Positions 50,555-58,895 of a stretch of 64,000 nucleotides of DNA are shown in pieces. The number at the start of each line of letters is the position of its first letter. Position 1 is the stretch's first letter. Under the pieces are notes generated by a model, which was not told the origin of the DNA, did no database searches, and was given only the letters and a program-made list of their open reading frames with translations. Both the position numbers and the translations under genes were made by a program. The DNA lies in the NCBI GenBank assembly GCA_001577635.1, contig LSBP01000004.1, positions 93,841 through 157,840 on the forward strand, read 5' to 3'. Origin of the DNA: Halomonadaceae bacterium T82-2 (GTDB taxonomy: Bacteria; Pseudomonadota; Gammaproteobacteria; Pseudomonadales; Halomonadaceae).

Positions 50555-51043
50555 CTATTGCACGATGAAGTCGGTGTAAAGCACGTCTTCCACGTGAAGC
50601 GGCTTCTGGGCATTCGCGAACGGCTTGTCGAACAGGGCGAGAATCGCCTTGGACAGCGCCTGCTTGCCGGCCGGCGTCACCAGATCCCCGGCTTTCTGGC
50701 CGGAGAGCAGCATCAGCAGGCGGCTGCGGACCTGAGGCATGTAGGTCAGCAGTGCCTCTCGGGTCTGGTCATCGAGCACCTTGAGAGACAGGCCGATGTA
50801 GAGCAGCCGCTGGGAATAGTCGTCGCTCTGGATATTGACCGTGAACGGATCGACGGTCACGAAGATGGGGGTGGCCGGTTCCTGTACCGCGGCTTCCTCG
50901 GTATCGGACTGGCTGGCCGACGAGAGGCGCGATTCCAGCAGGAAATAGACGCCGGCCGAGCAGGCACCCGAGATGAGGATGATCAATAAGCCCAGCAGCC
51001 ACCAGGGCTTGCGGCTCTTGCCGTCGGTCTGTGTCTTGGCCAT
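50555..51043 (-). CDS. fliL: Flagellar basal body-associated protein FliL
   Basis: 162 residues. Inner-membrane protein with one N-terminal helix (WWLLGLLIILISGACSAGVYFLL) and a periplasmic stomatin-like domain (PFTVNIQSDDYSQRLLYIGLSLKV). It supports stator function and swarming in other species. It begins the fliL-fliM-fliN-fliO-fliP-fliQ-fliR run behind a 156-bp gap after fliK. Confidence 0.93.
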   Translation of the reverse strand: MAKTQTDGKSRKPWWLLGLLIILISGACSAGVYFLLESRLSSASQSDTEEAAVQEPATPIFVTVDPFTVNIQSDDYSQRLLYIGLSLKVLDDQTREALLTYMPQVRSRLLMLLSGQKAGDLVTPAGKQALSKAILALFDKPFANAQKPLHVEDVLYTDFIVQ

Positions 51044-51199
51044 TGCTTACGCCGTCGTGGATTGCAAGTGGGGGGAGTATGCGTCCTGCGCCGGGCCCGG
51101 GATGGCGGAAAAAGGGCGTACATACGGGGTCAACTCGGCGCTTTGCCGGCAGTGAACCGGCCGATGGTGTCGGTCCACCGGCCATGCCGCTTCGCCGGA
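51044..51199. other. fliK-fliL intergenic region
   Basis: 156 bp inside the otherwise compact fli unit. A GC hairpin (GGCCGGTGGACC paired imperfectly with TCGGCCGG on the minus strand) lies just after fliK. TTGACC occurs on the minus strand, but I see no matching -10, so a separate fliL promoter is possible but not shown. Confidence 0.35.
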
Positions 51200-52615
51200 T
51201 CAGGCGTAGAGGTCGACGCCGCCGGCGCGCGAGTTCAATGGTGCGGTGATCGTCATCCTGGTCTCGCCGTCGACGCCCTCGTCATCAAGGCGGGTGGTGC
51301 CCTGAGCCAGGGTGCCCGGCGCACCGGACGCGGGGTGGCCGGAGCCGCCGGATGCATCCTGCTGGCCCGGCTGGGGCTGATCGCCGACCATGGCCTCGCC
51401 GAGCTGGATGCCGGCCTCGTTCAGGGCGGCCCGCAGCTGGGGAATGGCCTGCTCGACGGCAGCCCGGACCTGCGGGTTGTGGGACAGGAACTGGGCCTGG
51501 GCCAGCTGATCATCGATCTTCAGCTGGACCGACAGCGGGCCCAGCTCGGCAGGATGAAGATGCAGTTGAACCTGCTGACCGCCGCGCTGATGCAGCTGAA
51601 CCAGCTGCTGGCCGAGCCCCTGCTGCCACTGGGCGGAGGCCACGGGGGCACTCAGTGTCGCGGTTGCCGGTGCGGCGGCCGCGCCGGCGGCATGCCCCGC
51701 CGTGCCGCCGAGCGCGCCGCTGGCCTGGCTGGCGAAGGTATTCAGCGGCGCCTGGGTGGTATCGCCCCGCGCGGCATCCAGCAGGGCGCCCTGCCAATGG
51801 CTGTTGGCGTCGCCGGTCGTGGACGAGGATGGAAGCCCGGCTGTGGTCCGGGGTGTCGCGGCATTGCCGTCGGTGGCCGATGCCGCCGTCTGCAGTGCCT
51901 GGAACAGCGAGGGCGACGTATTGCCGTCGACCTTTCCGTCCGGGTTGCGGCCGGCCATTAGTGTGTCGGCGGGCATGGCGTTCATGGCCGGGTTACGCAT
52001 GTCGGCCGAATTCCTGGCCGTTTGGAGCAGCGAGGCGTCGGCCTGATCGGGCGAGCGCCCCTGGGTGCCGGCAATGGCATCCAGGCGCTGGCGGATGGCA
52101 TCCAGCGTGGCGTCGCCACCGGCAGTCTCGCGCGGCAGGCGCTGGTGGAGGGCCGAGAGATCGAGCGTCGCCTTCCTGTCGGCCGTTTCCGCCAGCAGTG
52201 GCTGGAGCAGGGCGGCCAGTTGATCGACCAGTGACTCGCCGTCAGCTGGCTTGTCGCCCTGATCGGCGGACAGGCGCTTGAGCAGAGTGTCGAGCGATGT
52301 GTCCTGAACCTGCCCGGCCGACGAGCCATCGTCCAGATGCTTCAGCAGGGTGTTCAGGGCTTCCTTGAGCGAGCCCGGGCCCGAATCGTCGCCCTTGAGC
52401 TGTGCGGCGAGCTGCTTGAGGGCTGCCGAGAGCTCGGCAGTGTTCACGCCCGGCGAGCCGGCGATCCGCTGCTGGCCGGGCGCATTGGCACTGCCGGCCT
52501 TGCCGAGCAGGCTGGCGAACAGGCCGGCCGGGGACGCGGATGCGTCGCTGGCGCCATTGCCGGCGGGGGAGGAGGAGGGCGTCCCCGCAACGGGAGTCAG
52601 TGCTGACAAAGCCAT
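51200..52615 (-). CDS. fliK: Flagellar hook-length control protein FliK
   Basis: 471 residues. Secreted ruler that switches export from hook to filament substrates. A long, Ala/Gln/Asp/Ser-rich, low-complexity N-terminal part is followed by the conserved Flg_hook domain near the C-terminus (QLVQLHQRGGQQVQLHLHPAELGPLSVQLKIDD, then LNEAGIQLGEAMV). Length varies among species. It lies between fliJ and fliL. Confidence 0.93.
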   Translation of the reverse strand: MALSALTPVAGTPSSSPAGNGASDASASPAGLFASLLGKAGSANAPGQQRIAGSPGVNTAELSAALKQLAAQLKGDDSGPGSLKEALNTLLKHLDDGSSAGQVQDTSLDTLLKRLSADQGDKPADGESLVDQLAALLQPLLAETADRKATLDLSALHQRLPRETAGGDATLDAIRQRLDAIAGTQGRSPDQADASLLQTARNSADMRNPAMNAMPADTLMAGRNPDGKVDGNTSPSLFQALQTAASATDGNAATPRTTAGLPSSSTTGDANSHWQGALLDAARGDTTQAPLNTFASQASGALGGTAGHAAGAAAAPATATLSAPVASAQWQQGLGQQLVQLHQRGGQQVQLHLHPAELGPLSVQLKIDDQLAQAQFLSHNPQVRAAVEQAIPQLRAALNEAGIQLGEAMVGDQPQPGQQDASGGSGHPASGAPGTLAQGTTRLDDEGVDGETRMTITAPLNSRAGGVDLYA

Positions 52616-52632
52616 GATGGGGGATTACCTCT

Positions 52633-53103
52633 TCAGTGACTGGACTCGTGGGACGCGGTCCGCGATTCGCGTCGCTGCAGCAGGGTGTTGGCCATCTCGT
52701 CGTTCTGGCGTTGCTCGCGCTTCTGCTCGCGCTGCTGCTCGCGCTGCTGGCGACGAGACTCCAGGGTATCGTAGGCGGACAGCCGGCGCTGCTCCTGCTG
52801 CCAGTGCTGCTGGCCCTGACCGAGCTGGCGCTCGCGCTCGGCCAGCGAGTGGCGGGCGCGCTCGATGGCAGAATCCAGCGAGCGCAGGAACTGCTCGTAA
52901 TTCCGCCAGCTGTCGGGACCGATGCCGCGTTGCATGGCCGTCTGCAGCTTTTCGCGATATTCCTGGCGATAGTGTTGCAGCGTCTCGAGCTGGGTCTGGG
53001 CGTCCTGCCGAGCACGGCGCAGCTCCACCAGCCGCAGGCTGGCGGTATCGCGTTTCTCGCGGGTCAGCGAGATCAGGGTTTCCAGGGGAGACGCTTGCGA
53101 CAT
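52633..53103 (-). CDS. fliJ: Flagellar export protein FliJ
   Basis: 156 residues, nearly all charged coiled coil (RQQREQQREQKREQRQNDE near the end). FliJ is the central stalk of the export ATPase FliI. It was chosen over an overlapping frame of similar length because its composition is FliJ-like and its position between fliI and fliK fits. Confidence 0.92.
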   Translation of the reverse strand: MSQASPLETLISLTREKRDTASLRLVELRRARQDAQTQLETLQHYRQEYREKLQTAMQRGIGPDSWRNYEQFLRSLDSAIERARHSLAERERQLGQGQQHWQQEQRRLSAYDTLESRRQQREQQREQKREQRQNDEMANTLLQRRESRTASHESSH

Positions 53104-53130
53104 GATGGTTCACCTCGATGATGACCCAGA

Positions 53131-54549
53131 CTACCCGTTACCGGTCTGGATCAATGCCTGCAAAAGCTGGTGGGTTTCCTCGATATTCGCGCGTTCGTCG
53201 ATGCGTTGCTGGAGAAAGCGCTCCAGCTGCGGGTAGAGCGAGACGGCCTGGTCGAGCTGCGGGTCGTGGCCCGGCGTGTAGGCGCCGACACTGATCAGGT
53301 CGCGGTTACGCTGGTAGCGCGAGACCATCTGCTTGAATTGCTGGGCCCGGCGCCACTGGTCGTCATCGACGACGGCGGTCATGGCGCGGCTGATCGACGC
53401 CTCGATGTCGATTGCCGGATAGTGGCCGCCCTCGGCCAGGGCCCGGGAGAGCACGATGTGGCCGTCGAGGATGGCGCGGGCCGAATCGGCGATCGGGTCC
53501 TGCTGGTCGTCGCCCTCGGTCAGCACCGTATAGAAGGCGGTGATCGAGCCGCCGCCCTTGGGGCCGTTGCCGGCACGTTCCACCAGGTTGGGCAGCTTGG
53601 CGAACACCGAGGGGGGATAGCCCTTGGTGGCCGGTGGCTCGCCGATCGCCAGGGCGATTTCGCGCTGGGCCATGGCATACCGGGTGAGCGAGTCCATGAT
53701 CAGCAGCACGTTGCGGCCGGCATCGCGAAAATCCTCGGCCAGGCGCGTGGCGTAGGCGGCGCCCTGCAGGCGCTGCAGCGGCGAGGTGTCGGCCGGGGCG
53801 GCCACCACTACCGCGCGGCGGCGTCCCTCCTCGCCGAGGATATTGTTGATGAAATCCTGCACCTCGCGACCGCGCTCGCCGATCAGCCCCACGACGATGA
53901 CATCGGCCTGGGTATAGCGGGCCATCATGCCCAGCAGCACGGACTTGCCCACGCCCGAGCCGGCGAACAACCCCATGCGCTGACCGCGGCCGACACTCAG
54001 CAGGCCGTTGATGGCGCGAATGCCGACGTCGATCTGGGTCTCGATGGGGGCACGGGACAGCGGATTGAAAGGCGGAGTGGCCAGGGGCGCGTGCGGCACG
54101 TCGAACAGGGGACCCTTGCCGTCCAGCGGCCGGCCGTTGCCATCCAGCACGCGTCCCAGCAGATGATCGCCCAGTGGAAAGCGACGGGCGCTGCTCTGGG
54201 CATCCTGACCCTCGCCCAGCGGGAAGACCCGGGAGCCGGGCACCAGGCCGCTGATCTCCTCGAGCGGCATGAGAAAGAGCTTTTCGCCCGAGAAGCCCAC
54301 CACCTCGGCCTCGGCGAAGCGTGGCTGCGGCCGGCTGTCGGGGGCGCCGACGTGGGGAGTCAGTTCGATACGACAGGCACTGCCCAGCGGCACCCGCAGC
54401 CCCACGGCCTCGAGCACCAGGCCGGTGGCGCGCACGATACGACCGCTGGCCCGGTAGCCGGGCAGGCCGGCGATTCGGCGCTGCACGCCGGTCAGCGCGT
54501 CCTGCCAGTGCTGCTGGTAGGGGTTGGTGGTATCCGGCGTCGGGCTCAT
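53131..54549 (-). CDS. fliI: Flagellum-specific ATP synthase FliI (export ATPase)
   Basis: 472 residues. F1-beta-like hexameric ATPase of the flagellar secretion system. Walker A is AGSGVGKS, followed by [19 protein letters not shown] and the Walker B region [17 protein letters not shown]. Complete. Its start overlaps the fliH stop (ATGA). Confidence 0.97.
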   Translation of the reverse strand: MSPTPDTTNPYQQHWQDALTGVQRRIAGLPGYRASGRIVRATGLVLEAVGLRVPLGSACRIELTPHVGAPDSRPQPRFAEAEVVGFSGEKLFLMPLEEISGLVPGSRVFPLGEGQDAQSSARRFPLGDHLLGRVLDGNGRPLDGKGPLFDVPHAPLATPPFNPLSRAPIETQIDVGIRAINGLLSVGRGQRMGLFAGSGVGKSVLLGMMARYTQADVIVVGLIGERGREVQDFINNILGEEGRRRAVVVAAPADTSPLQRLQGAAYATRLAEDFRDAGRNVLLIMDSLTRYAMAQREIALAIGEPPATKGYPPSVFAKLPNLVERAGNGPKGGGSITAFYTVLTEGDDQQDPIADSARAILDGHIVLSRALAEGGHYPAIDIEASISRAMTAVVDDDQWRRAQQFKQMVSRYQRNRDLISVGAYTPGHDPQLDQAVSLYPQLERFLQQRIDERANIEETHQLLQALIQTGNG

Positions 54550-55316
54550 GGATCGCTCTCGCTGTCCGGAAGCGATTCGTCATCGAGCTTGCCGCCCGAC
54601 TCGCCGTGTCGACGTCGCACCTGATCGACGATCGCCTCCCAGCGTGTCTCGAGCGTGGCGTCCAGGTCGCCGCTGGCACTGGTGGCCCGACACCCGCCGC
54701 GCTGAATGGTGTCGTCGGGCTGCAGCCGCCAACCGGCGGCTTCGAACTCGTGACCCAGGTGCGCCTTGACCAGCGTCAGATCTGCCGGGTGCAGCCACAA
54801 CCGGGGGCGTCCGGACAGGGTGGGCTCGACATGCAGCAGTTCGCGCACGATGTCGAGTATCTCCTTCGGGTGGGCCTCCAGAGCCTCGCCCGCCAGCTGC
54901 CGGCCCGTGGCCAGGGCCAGATCCACCAGGTGCTCGGCCAGAGTCTGGTCGAGCTCGTCCAGTGCGGCGCGGAACTGCTCGGCTAGCGGCTGCAGCGGGC
55001 GCAGGGTCTGCTCGATCTCTTGGCGCATCTGTTCATCGCCGGCATCGCGACCCGCCTTCAGGCCCTGTTCGTAGCCTTCCTGCTCGCCCTTGGCGAAGCC
55101 TTCCTGGTAAGCGGCCTCGTAGGCCTCCCGACGCGCCGCCTCACGTTCGGCATCGAGCCGGGCCTGGTGTTCCAGGGCGCGGCGACGAATGGCCTCGCGC
55201 CGGGCGCGATCGCGAGCCTGGCGATCGGCGCCTTCGGGCGCCGATTCCAGCTCGTCCATCTGCCAGCGCTGCCAGTCCCCGGTGTCGTGTTCGGGCTCGG
55301 TGAGCCGGTCAGACAT
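54546..55316 (-). CDS. fliH: Flagellar assembly protein FliH
   Basis: 256 residues. Regulator and anchor of FliI that links it to the C-ring. It has a charged helical N-terminal half with the GxxxG-like [25 protein letters not shown] and a C-terminal V-ATPase-E-like region. The start MSDRLTEP has GGAGA 8 bases upstream inside the fliG end; a GTG five codons earlier is rejected. Confidence 0.93.
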   Translation of the reverse strand: MSDRLTEPEHDTGDWQRWQMDELESAPEGADRQARDRARREAIRRRALEHQARLDAEREAARREAYEAAYQEGFAKGEQEGYEQGLKAGRDAGDEQMRQEIEQTLRPLQPLAEQFRAALDELDQTLAEHLVDLALATGRQLAGEALEAHPKEILDIVRELLHVEPTLSGRPRLWLHPADLTLVKAHLGHEFEAAGWRLQPDDTIQRGGCRATSASGDLDATLETRWEAIVDQVRRRHGESGGKLDDESLPDSESDP

Positions 55317-56304
55317 AGGTATCGTCTCCACCGCTCAGCACGATCTCGCCGCTGTCGGCCAGGCGGCGGACGATCTGCAGGATCGCCTTTTGCTCGGCCT
55401 CGACCTGGGAGATGCGAATGGGGCCGCGGGCTTCCAGGTCTTCCTGCAGCATCTGTGCGGCGCGTTGCGACATGTTGGCCATGAACTTCTCGAGCAGGGC
55501 GTCCGGAGAGCCCTTGAGGGCGACCACCAGCGAGTTGGTTTCGACTTCCTTGAGGATCAGCTGGATGCTGCGGTCGTCCAGGTCCATCAGGTTCTCGAAC
55601 AGGAACATCTCGTCGACGATCTTCTGCGCCAGGTCCTCGCTGTGGGCGCGGATGTTCTCGATGGCCACCTCTTCCTGCGAGGAGTTCATCAGGTTGAGGA
55701 TCTCGGCGGCGGTTCTCACGCCGCCCATCTTGCTGCGCTTGAGGTTCTGGCCGTCGAGCATGCCGCTGAGGACCTCGGTCAGTTCCTGCAGGGCGGCGGG
55801 CTGCACGCCGCTGAAGGTGGCGATGCGCAGTACCACGTCGTTGCGCAGCTTGTCGTCGAAGAGCTGCAGCACGTCCGCCGCCTGATGGCGCTCCAGATGG
55901 ACCAGAATGGTGGCGATGATCTGCGGGTGCTCGTCGCGGATCATCTCCGCGACCATCGAGGGTTCCATCAGGTTCAGCGAGTCGATGCCCGAGCTGGAAC
56001 TGGTGCTCTCGAGGATATCCTCGATCAGGCTCGAGGCGCGTTCGCTGCCCAGCGCCTTGGTCAGCACCGAACGGATATGGTCACTCGAGTGCAGGTTGAT
56101 GGCGCTGAACTGCTCGGCTTCATCGTGGAAGTCGGCCAGCACCTTCATCATGTCCTCGTGGGAGACCTGGCCGAGTCCGGCCATCTCCATGCTGAGTTCC
56201 TGGACTTCCTTGGCGGACAGGAACTTGAAGACCTCGGCCGCGCTGTCCTCGTCCAGCGAGAGCAGCAGGATCGCACTGCGGCGGGCACCGCTCATATCGC
56301 TCAT
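55309..56304 (-). CDS. fliG: Flagellar motor switch protein FliG
   Basis: 331 residues, as in E. coli. Rotor protein that contacts the stator. The N-terminal part binds FliF. The [22 protein letters not shown] (EHPQ) motif is in the middle. The C-terminal torque helix has the charged residues in [27 protein letters not shown]. It overlaps fliF by four bases. Confidence 0.97.
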   Translation of the reverse strand: MSDMSGARRSAILLLSLDEDSAAEVFKFLSAKEVQELSMEMAGLGQVSHEDMMKVLADFHDEAEQFSAINLHSSDHIRSVLTKALGSERASSLIEDILESTSSSSGIDSLNLMEPSMVAEMIRDEHPQIIATILVHLERHQAADVLQLFDDKLRNDVVLRIATFSGVQPAALQELTEVLSGMLDGQNLKRSKMGGVRTAAEILNLMNSSQEEVAIENIRAHSEDLAQKIVDEMFLFENLMDLDDRSIQLILKEVETNSLVVALKGSPDALLEKFMANMSQRAAQMLQEDLEARGPIRISQVEAEQKAILQIVRRLADSGEIVLSGGDDTYV

Positions 56305-58115
56305 TCTTCACTCATCCAGCTTCTGATGATCATGGCTACCAGCCGCGGATCCTCCTGGGATATCTCGCGGACATCCTTGAGGTTCTGCTCGTAGGCCGAC
56401 GCCTGCCGGCGACGGCGCGCCTGGACCGGTTCGGCCGCGGTTTCGTCATCGCCCGTCTCGCCGCCGGACTCCAGTGCCGTCTCGGCTGCGCTGGGCGTGC
56501 GCAGGGCGGCGCCCTGGGTACCCTCGGCGATCGGCTGTGCCGTCTGGCGCTTGATCAGCGGGCGCAGGATCAGCAGCCAGAGGAAGAACGCCGCCAGTGC
56601 CACCAGCAGGTAACGGCCCAGGGTCATCGCCAGTTGAATGACCTCGGGTGACTGCCACCAGGGCGTCGGCGGCACGCTGGTGTCACGCTGGGTGAACGGC
56701 GAGTTGACCACTTCCACGGCATCGCCGCGGGTCGCCGAGAAGCCCACGGCCTGGCGTACCAGCCGATTGATGCTGGCCATTTCCTGGTCGCTGAGCGGCT
56801 TGCGAACCGTCTCGCCCTTGTCGTTGACCACGTTGCGGTAATTGACCACCACGGCGACCGACAGGCGGTCGATGTTGCCGCGCTCGAACTTGACGTGATC
56901 GACCTGGCGATCCACCTCGTAGTTGATGGTGTCGCTGCTTTGCAGGCGGCGTGTCGGGTTGTTGCCCTGCGTGTTACCCGCGGCCTGGCCGTTGGGCCCC
57001 TGAGCGTTGGCGGCGTTGTTGTTGGCCGCCGGGTTCTGGCCGGCATTGGGCGTACCGTTGCCCTGGCCGTTGTTGCCGTTCTGCGTGTTGTTGCCGTTGT
57101 CGATCGGCGAGGCGACCGAGCCGGGCGGGGTGTTGGTCAGCGCGCCCGGTACGCCCTGGGCCAGTTCGCTGCCGCCGGAATAGGTGGCATCGACCTGACG
57201 GCTGCGTACCGCTGCCTCGTTGGGGGGCTGGTTGGGCCCGTAGTGCTCGGCGGTGCGCTCGCGCCGGGAGAAGTCGATCTCGGCGGAGACCTGGGCGCGC
57301 ACGTTATCGGCGCCGAGAATCGGCGTCAGGATACGCTCGATGCGCTGGCGATAGTTCTGCTCGACCTTCTGGATGTAGTCCAGCTGGGTGCCGTCGAGAC
57401 CGCTCGCGTCGCCGTCGCTGCGCGACAGCAGGCGGCCGTCCTGATCGACCACGGTGACCGCATCGGGCGCCAGGTCGGAGACGCTGCTGGAAACCATGTG
57501 GACGATGGCGTTGACCTGGCCCTCGCCGAGCACCCGGCCCGGCTCCAGGGTCAGCACCACCGACGCCTTGGCGGGCTCGCGTTCGCGCACGAAGACCGAT
57601 GGCTTGGCCAGTGACAGGTGCACGCGGGCCGCGGAAACCGGCCCCAGCTCCTGAATCGACTGGGCCAGTTCGCCTTCCAGCGAGCGCTGATAGTTGACGT
57701 GCTCGGCGAACTGGCTGATGCCGAAGGCCTGGTTGTCCATCAGCTCGAAGCCGACATTGCCGCCCTTGGGCAGACCCTGCTCGGCGAGCTGCAGGCGCAG
57801 CAGGTGGACCTGGTCGGCGGGGACCATGATCGCGCCGCTGCCGTCGCTGAAGCGGTAGGGGACGCCGCGCTTGTCCAGCTCGCCGACGATGCGTCCGCCG
57901 TCGGCGTTGGTCAGGTTGCTGTAGAGCACACGGTAGGTGGGGCTCTGGGCCCACAACAGCATTACCGCGATCAGGGCGATCGCGGCGGCCGCGGCGATGA
58001 TCAGCGGGATTCGCGGATTGCCGCGCAGCTTGTCGAGCCACCCCGTGGACGAGGCGGCGCCGGCCCCCGCAGCAGGGCGCGTACCGGAAGAGGACGGCGT
58101 GGCAGCGTCGCTCAT
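56301..58115 (-). CDS. fliF: Flagellar MS-ring protein FliF
   Basis: 604 residues. It has two membrane helices ([19 protein letters not shown] near residue 40 and [16 protein letters not shown] near 510) with the ring-building periplasmic domains between ([43 protein letters not shown]). A Asn/Gln/Gly-rich loop (~330-390) precedes the second helix. It starts the leftward fli unit, divergent from fliE. Confidence 0.97.
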   Translation of the reverse strand: MSDAATPSSSGTRPAAGAGAASSTGWLDKLRGNPRIPLIIAAAAAIALIAVMLLWAQSPTYRVLYSNLTNADGGRIVGELDKRGVPYRFSDGSGAIMVPADQVHLLRLQLAEQGLPKGGNVGFELMDNQAFGISQFAEHVNYQRSLEGELAQSIQELGPVSAARVHLSLAKPSVFVREREPAKASVVLTLEPGRVLGEGQVNAIVHMVSSSVSDLAPDAVTVVDQDGRLLSRSDGDASGLDGTQLDYIQKVEQNYRQRIERILTPILGADNVRAQVSAEIDFSRRERTAEHYGPNQPPNEAAVRSRQVDATYSGGSELAQGVPGALTNTPPGSVASPIDNGNNTQNGNNGQGNGTPNAGQNPAANNNAANAQGPNGQAAGNTQGNNPTRRLQSSDTINYEVDRQVDHVKFERGNIDRLSVAVVVNYRNVVNDKGETVRKPLSDQEMASINRLVRQAVGFSATRGDAVEVVNSPFTQRDTSVPPTPWWQSPEVIQLAMTLGRYLLVALAAFFLWLLILRPLIKRQTAQPIAEGTQGAALRTPSAAETALESGGETGDDETAAEPVQARRRRQASAYEQNLKDVREISQEDPRLVAMIIRSWMSEE

Positions 58116-58456
58116 GCGAGCCTCCGCGTCGGTATTCCGCTCGTCAGGCTCGGGGAGGGGGCGTGATGGTCGGCCCGGCGTGTCCGGGGCGCTGCAAGTC
58201 GCATAATCGGATTCGGCTCCAGCATCCTGTTTCTGCCCGCGGCCTGCTTGCCGGTGTAATGATGTCGTCGCTGTCGCCGGGCGTGGCGCACGGGGGGCGG
58301 CAAAATCAGGGCGGTCGTTTGATGGAGGTCATTATCCGGAGCCACTGTCACCCTAAAGGCGAGAAAAGCCCGGTTTTTGCCCGTCATTTGCCGCCATGCC
58401 GGAAGGCGGCGGGTTGATAGGCTTGCGGCATCAATTTCCCGTCGAGAGGGTTTTCC
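58116..58456. promoter_or_regulatory. fliF-fliE divergent control region
   Basis: 341 bp without a gene. It must hold the promoters of fliE and fliF, but I found neither a clear FliA site nor a sigma-54 GG-N10-GC match. A hairpin GCCGCC/GGCGGC (58390-58410) upstream of fliE shows GGA in its loop. GAGAGGG before the fliE ATG is the ribosome binding site. Confidence 0.5.
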
Positions 58457-58786
58457 ATGAGCAGCACGCCTGCCATGCAATCGGCACTCGAGCAGATGAA
58501 GAGCCTGGCCGCCCAGGCCGGAGCCCCGTCGGCCGGCCGCCGTGTCGACACCACGGTCGGGCAGGGCGGGTTCGCCGATGCCCTGCAGTCCTCGCTCGAA
58601 CGCATCAATCATTTGCAGCAGACCTCGAAGGCAAGCTCCCGGGCCTTTCAGGCCGGTCAGCCCGGCGTGTCGCTCAACGACGTCATGGTCGACATGCAGA
58701 AGGCCAGCGTCGCCTTCGAGATGGGCACTCAGGTGCGTAATCGTATGGTGTCGGCGTATAAGGAAGTGATGAATATGCAGGTGTAG
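58457..58786 (+). CDS. fliE: Flagellar hook-basal body protein FliE
   Basis: 109 residues. Links the MS ring to the proximal rod and is the first rod-type export substrate. The C-terminal QPGVSLNDVMVDMQKASVAFEMGTQVRNRMVSAYKEVMNMQV is diagnostic. It is monocistronic and divergent from fliF, as in E. coli. Confidence 0.96.
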   Translation: MSSTPAMQSALEQMKSLAAQAGAPSAGRRVDTTVGQGGFADALQSSLERINHLQQTSKASSRAFQAGQPGVSLNDVMVDMQKASVAFEMGTQVRNRMVSAYKEVMNMQV

Positions 58787-58804
58787 GTGCCGCCAGCCTG
58801 CGAG

Positions 58805-58843
58805 AAGGCCGTGTCCGGCAGACCATGCCGGGCGCGGCCTTTT
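58805..58843 (+). terminator. Terminator of fliE
   Basis: AAGGCCGTGTCCGGCA pairs with TGCCGGGCGCGGCCTT (two G-T pairs), followed by TTTC. Confidence 0.8.
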
Positions 58844-58895
58844 CATTTCCATGCCTCGCTTGCTCGCGGTTTTTCTCGTCTCTGTACCGGCGGCG

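Noticed and set aside
57000..57110. Repeat-like codon pattern in fliF resembling a CRISPR or tandem repeat
   Set aside because: It encodes an Asn/Gln/Gly-rich linker of FliF; spacing is irregular and there are no palindromic repeat units.
58116..58456. Sigma-54 promoter for fliE or fliF
   Set aside because: I searched both strands for GG-N10-GC with TGGCAC/TTGC context and found nothing close enough to report.
58112..58852. ORFs across the fliF-fliE spacer on both strands
   Set aside because: They overlap fliE or the regulatory region and have low-complexity translations without ribosome binding sites.
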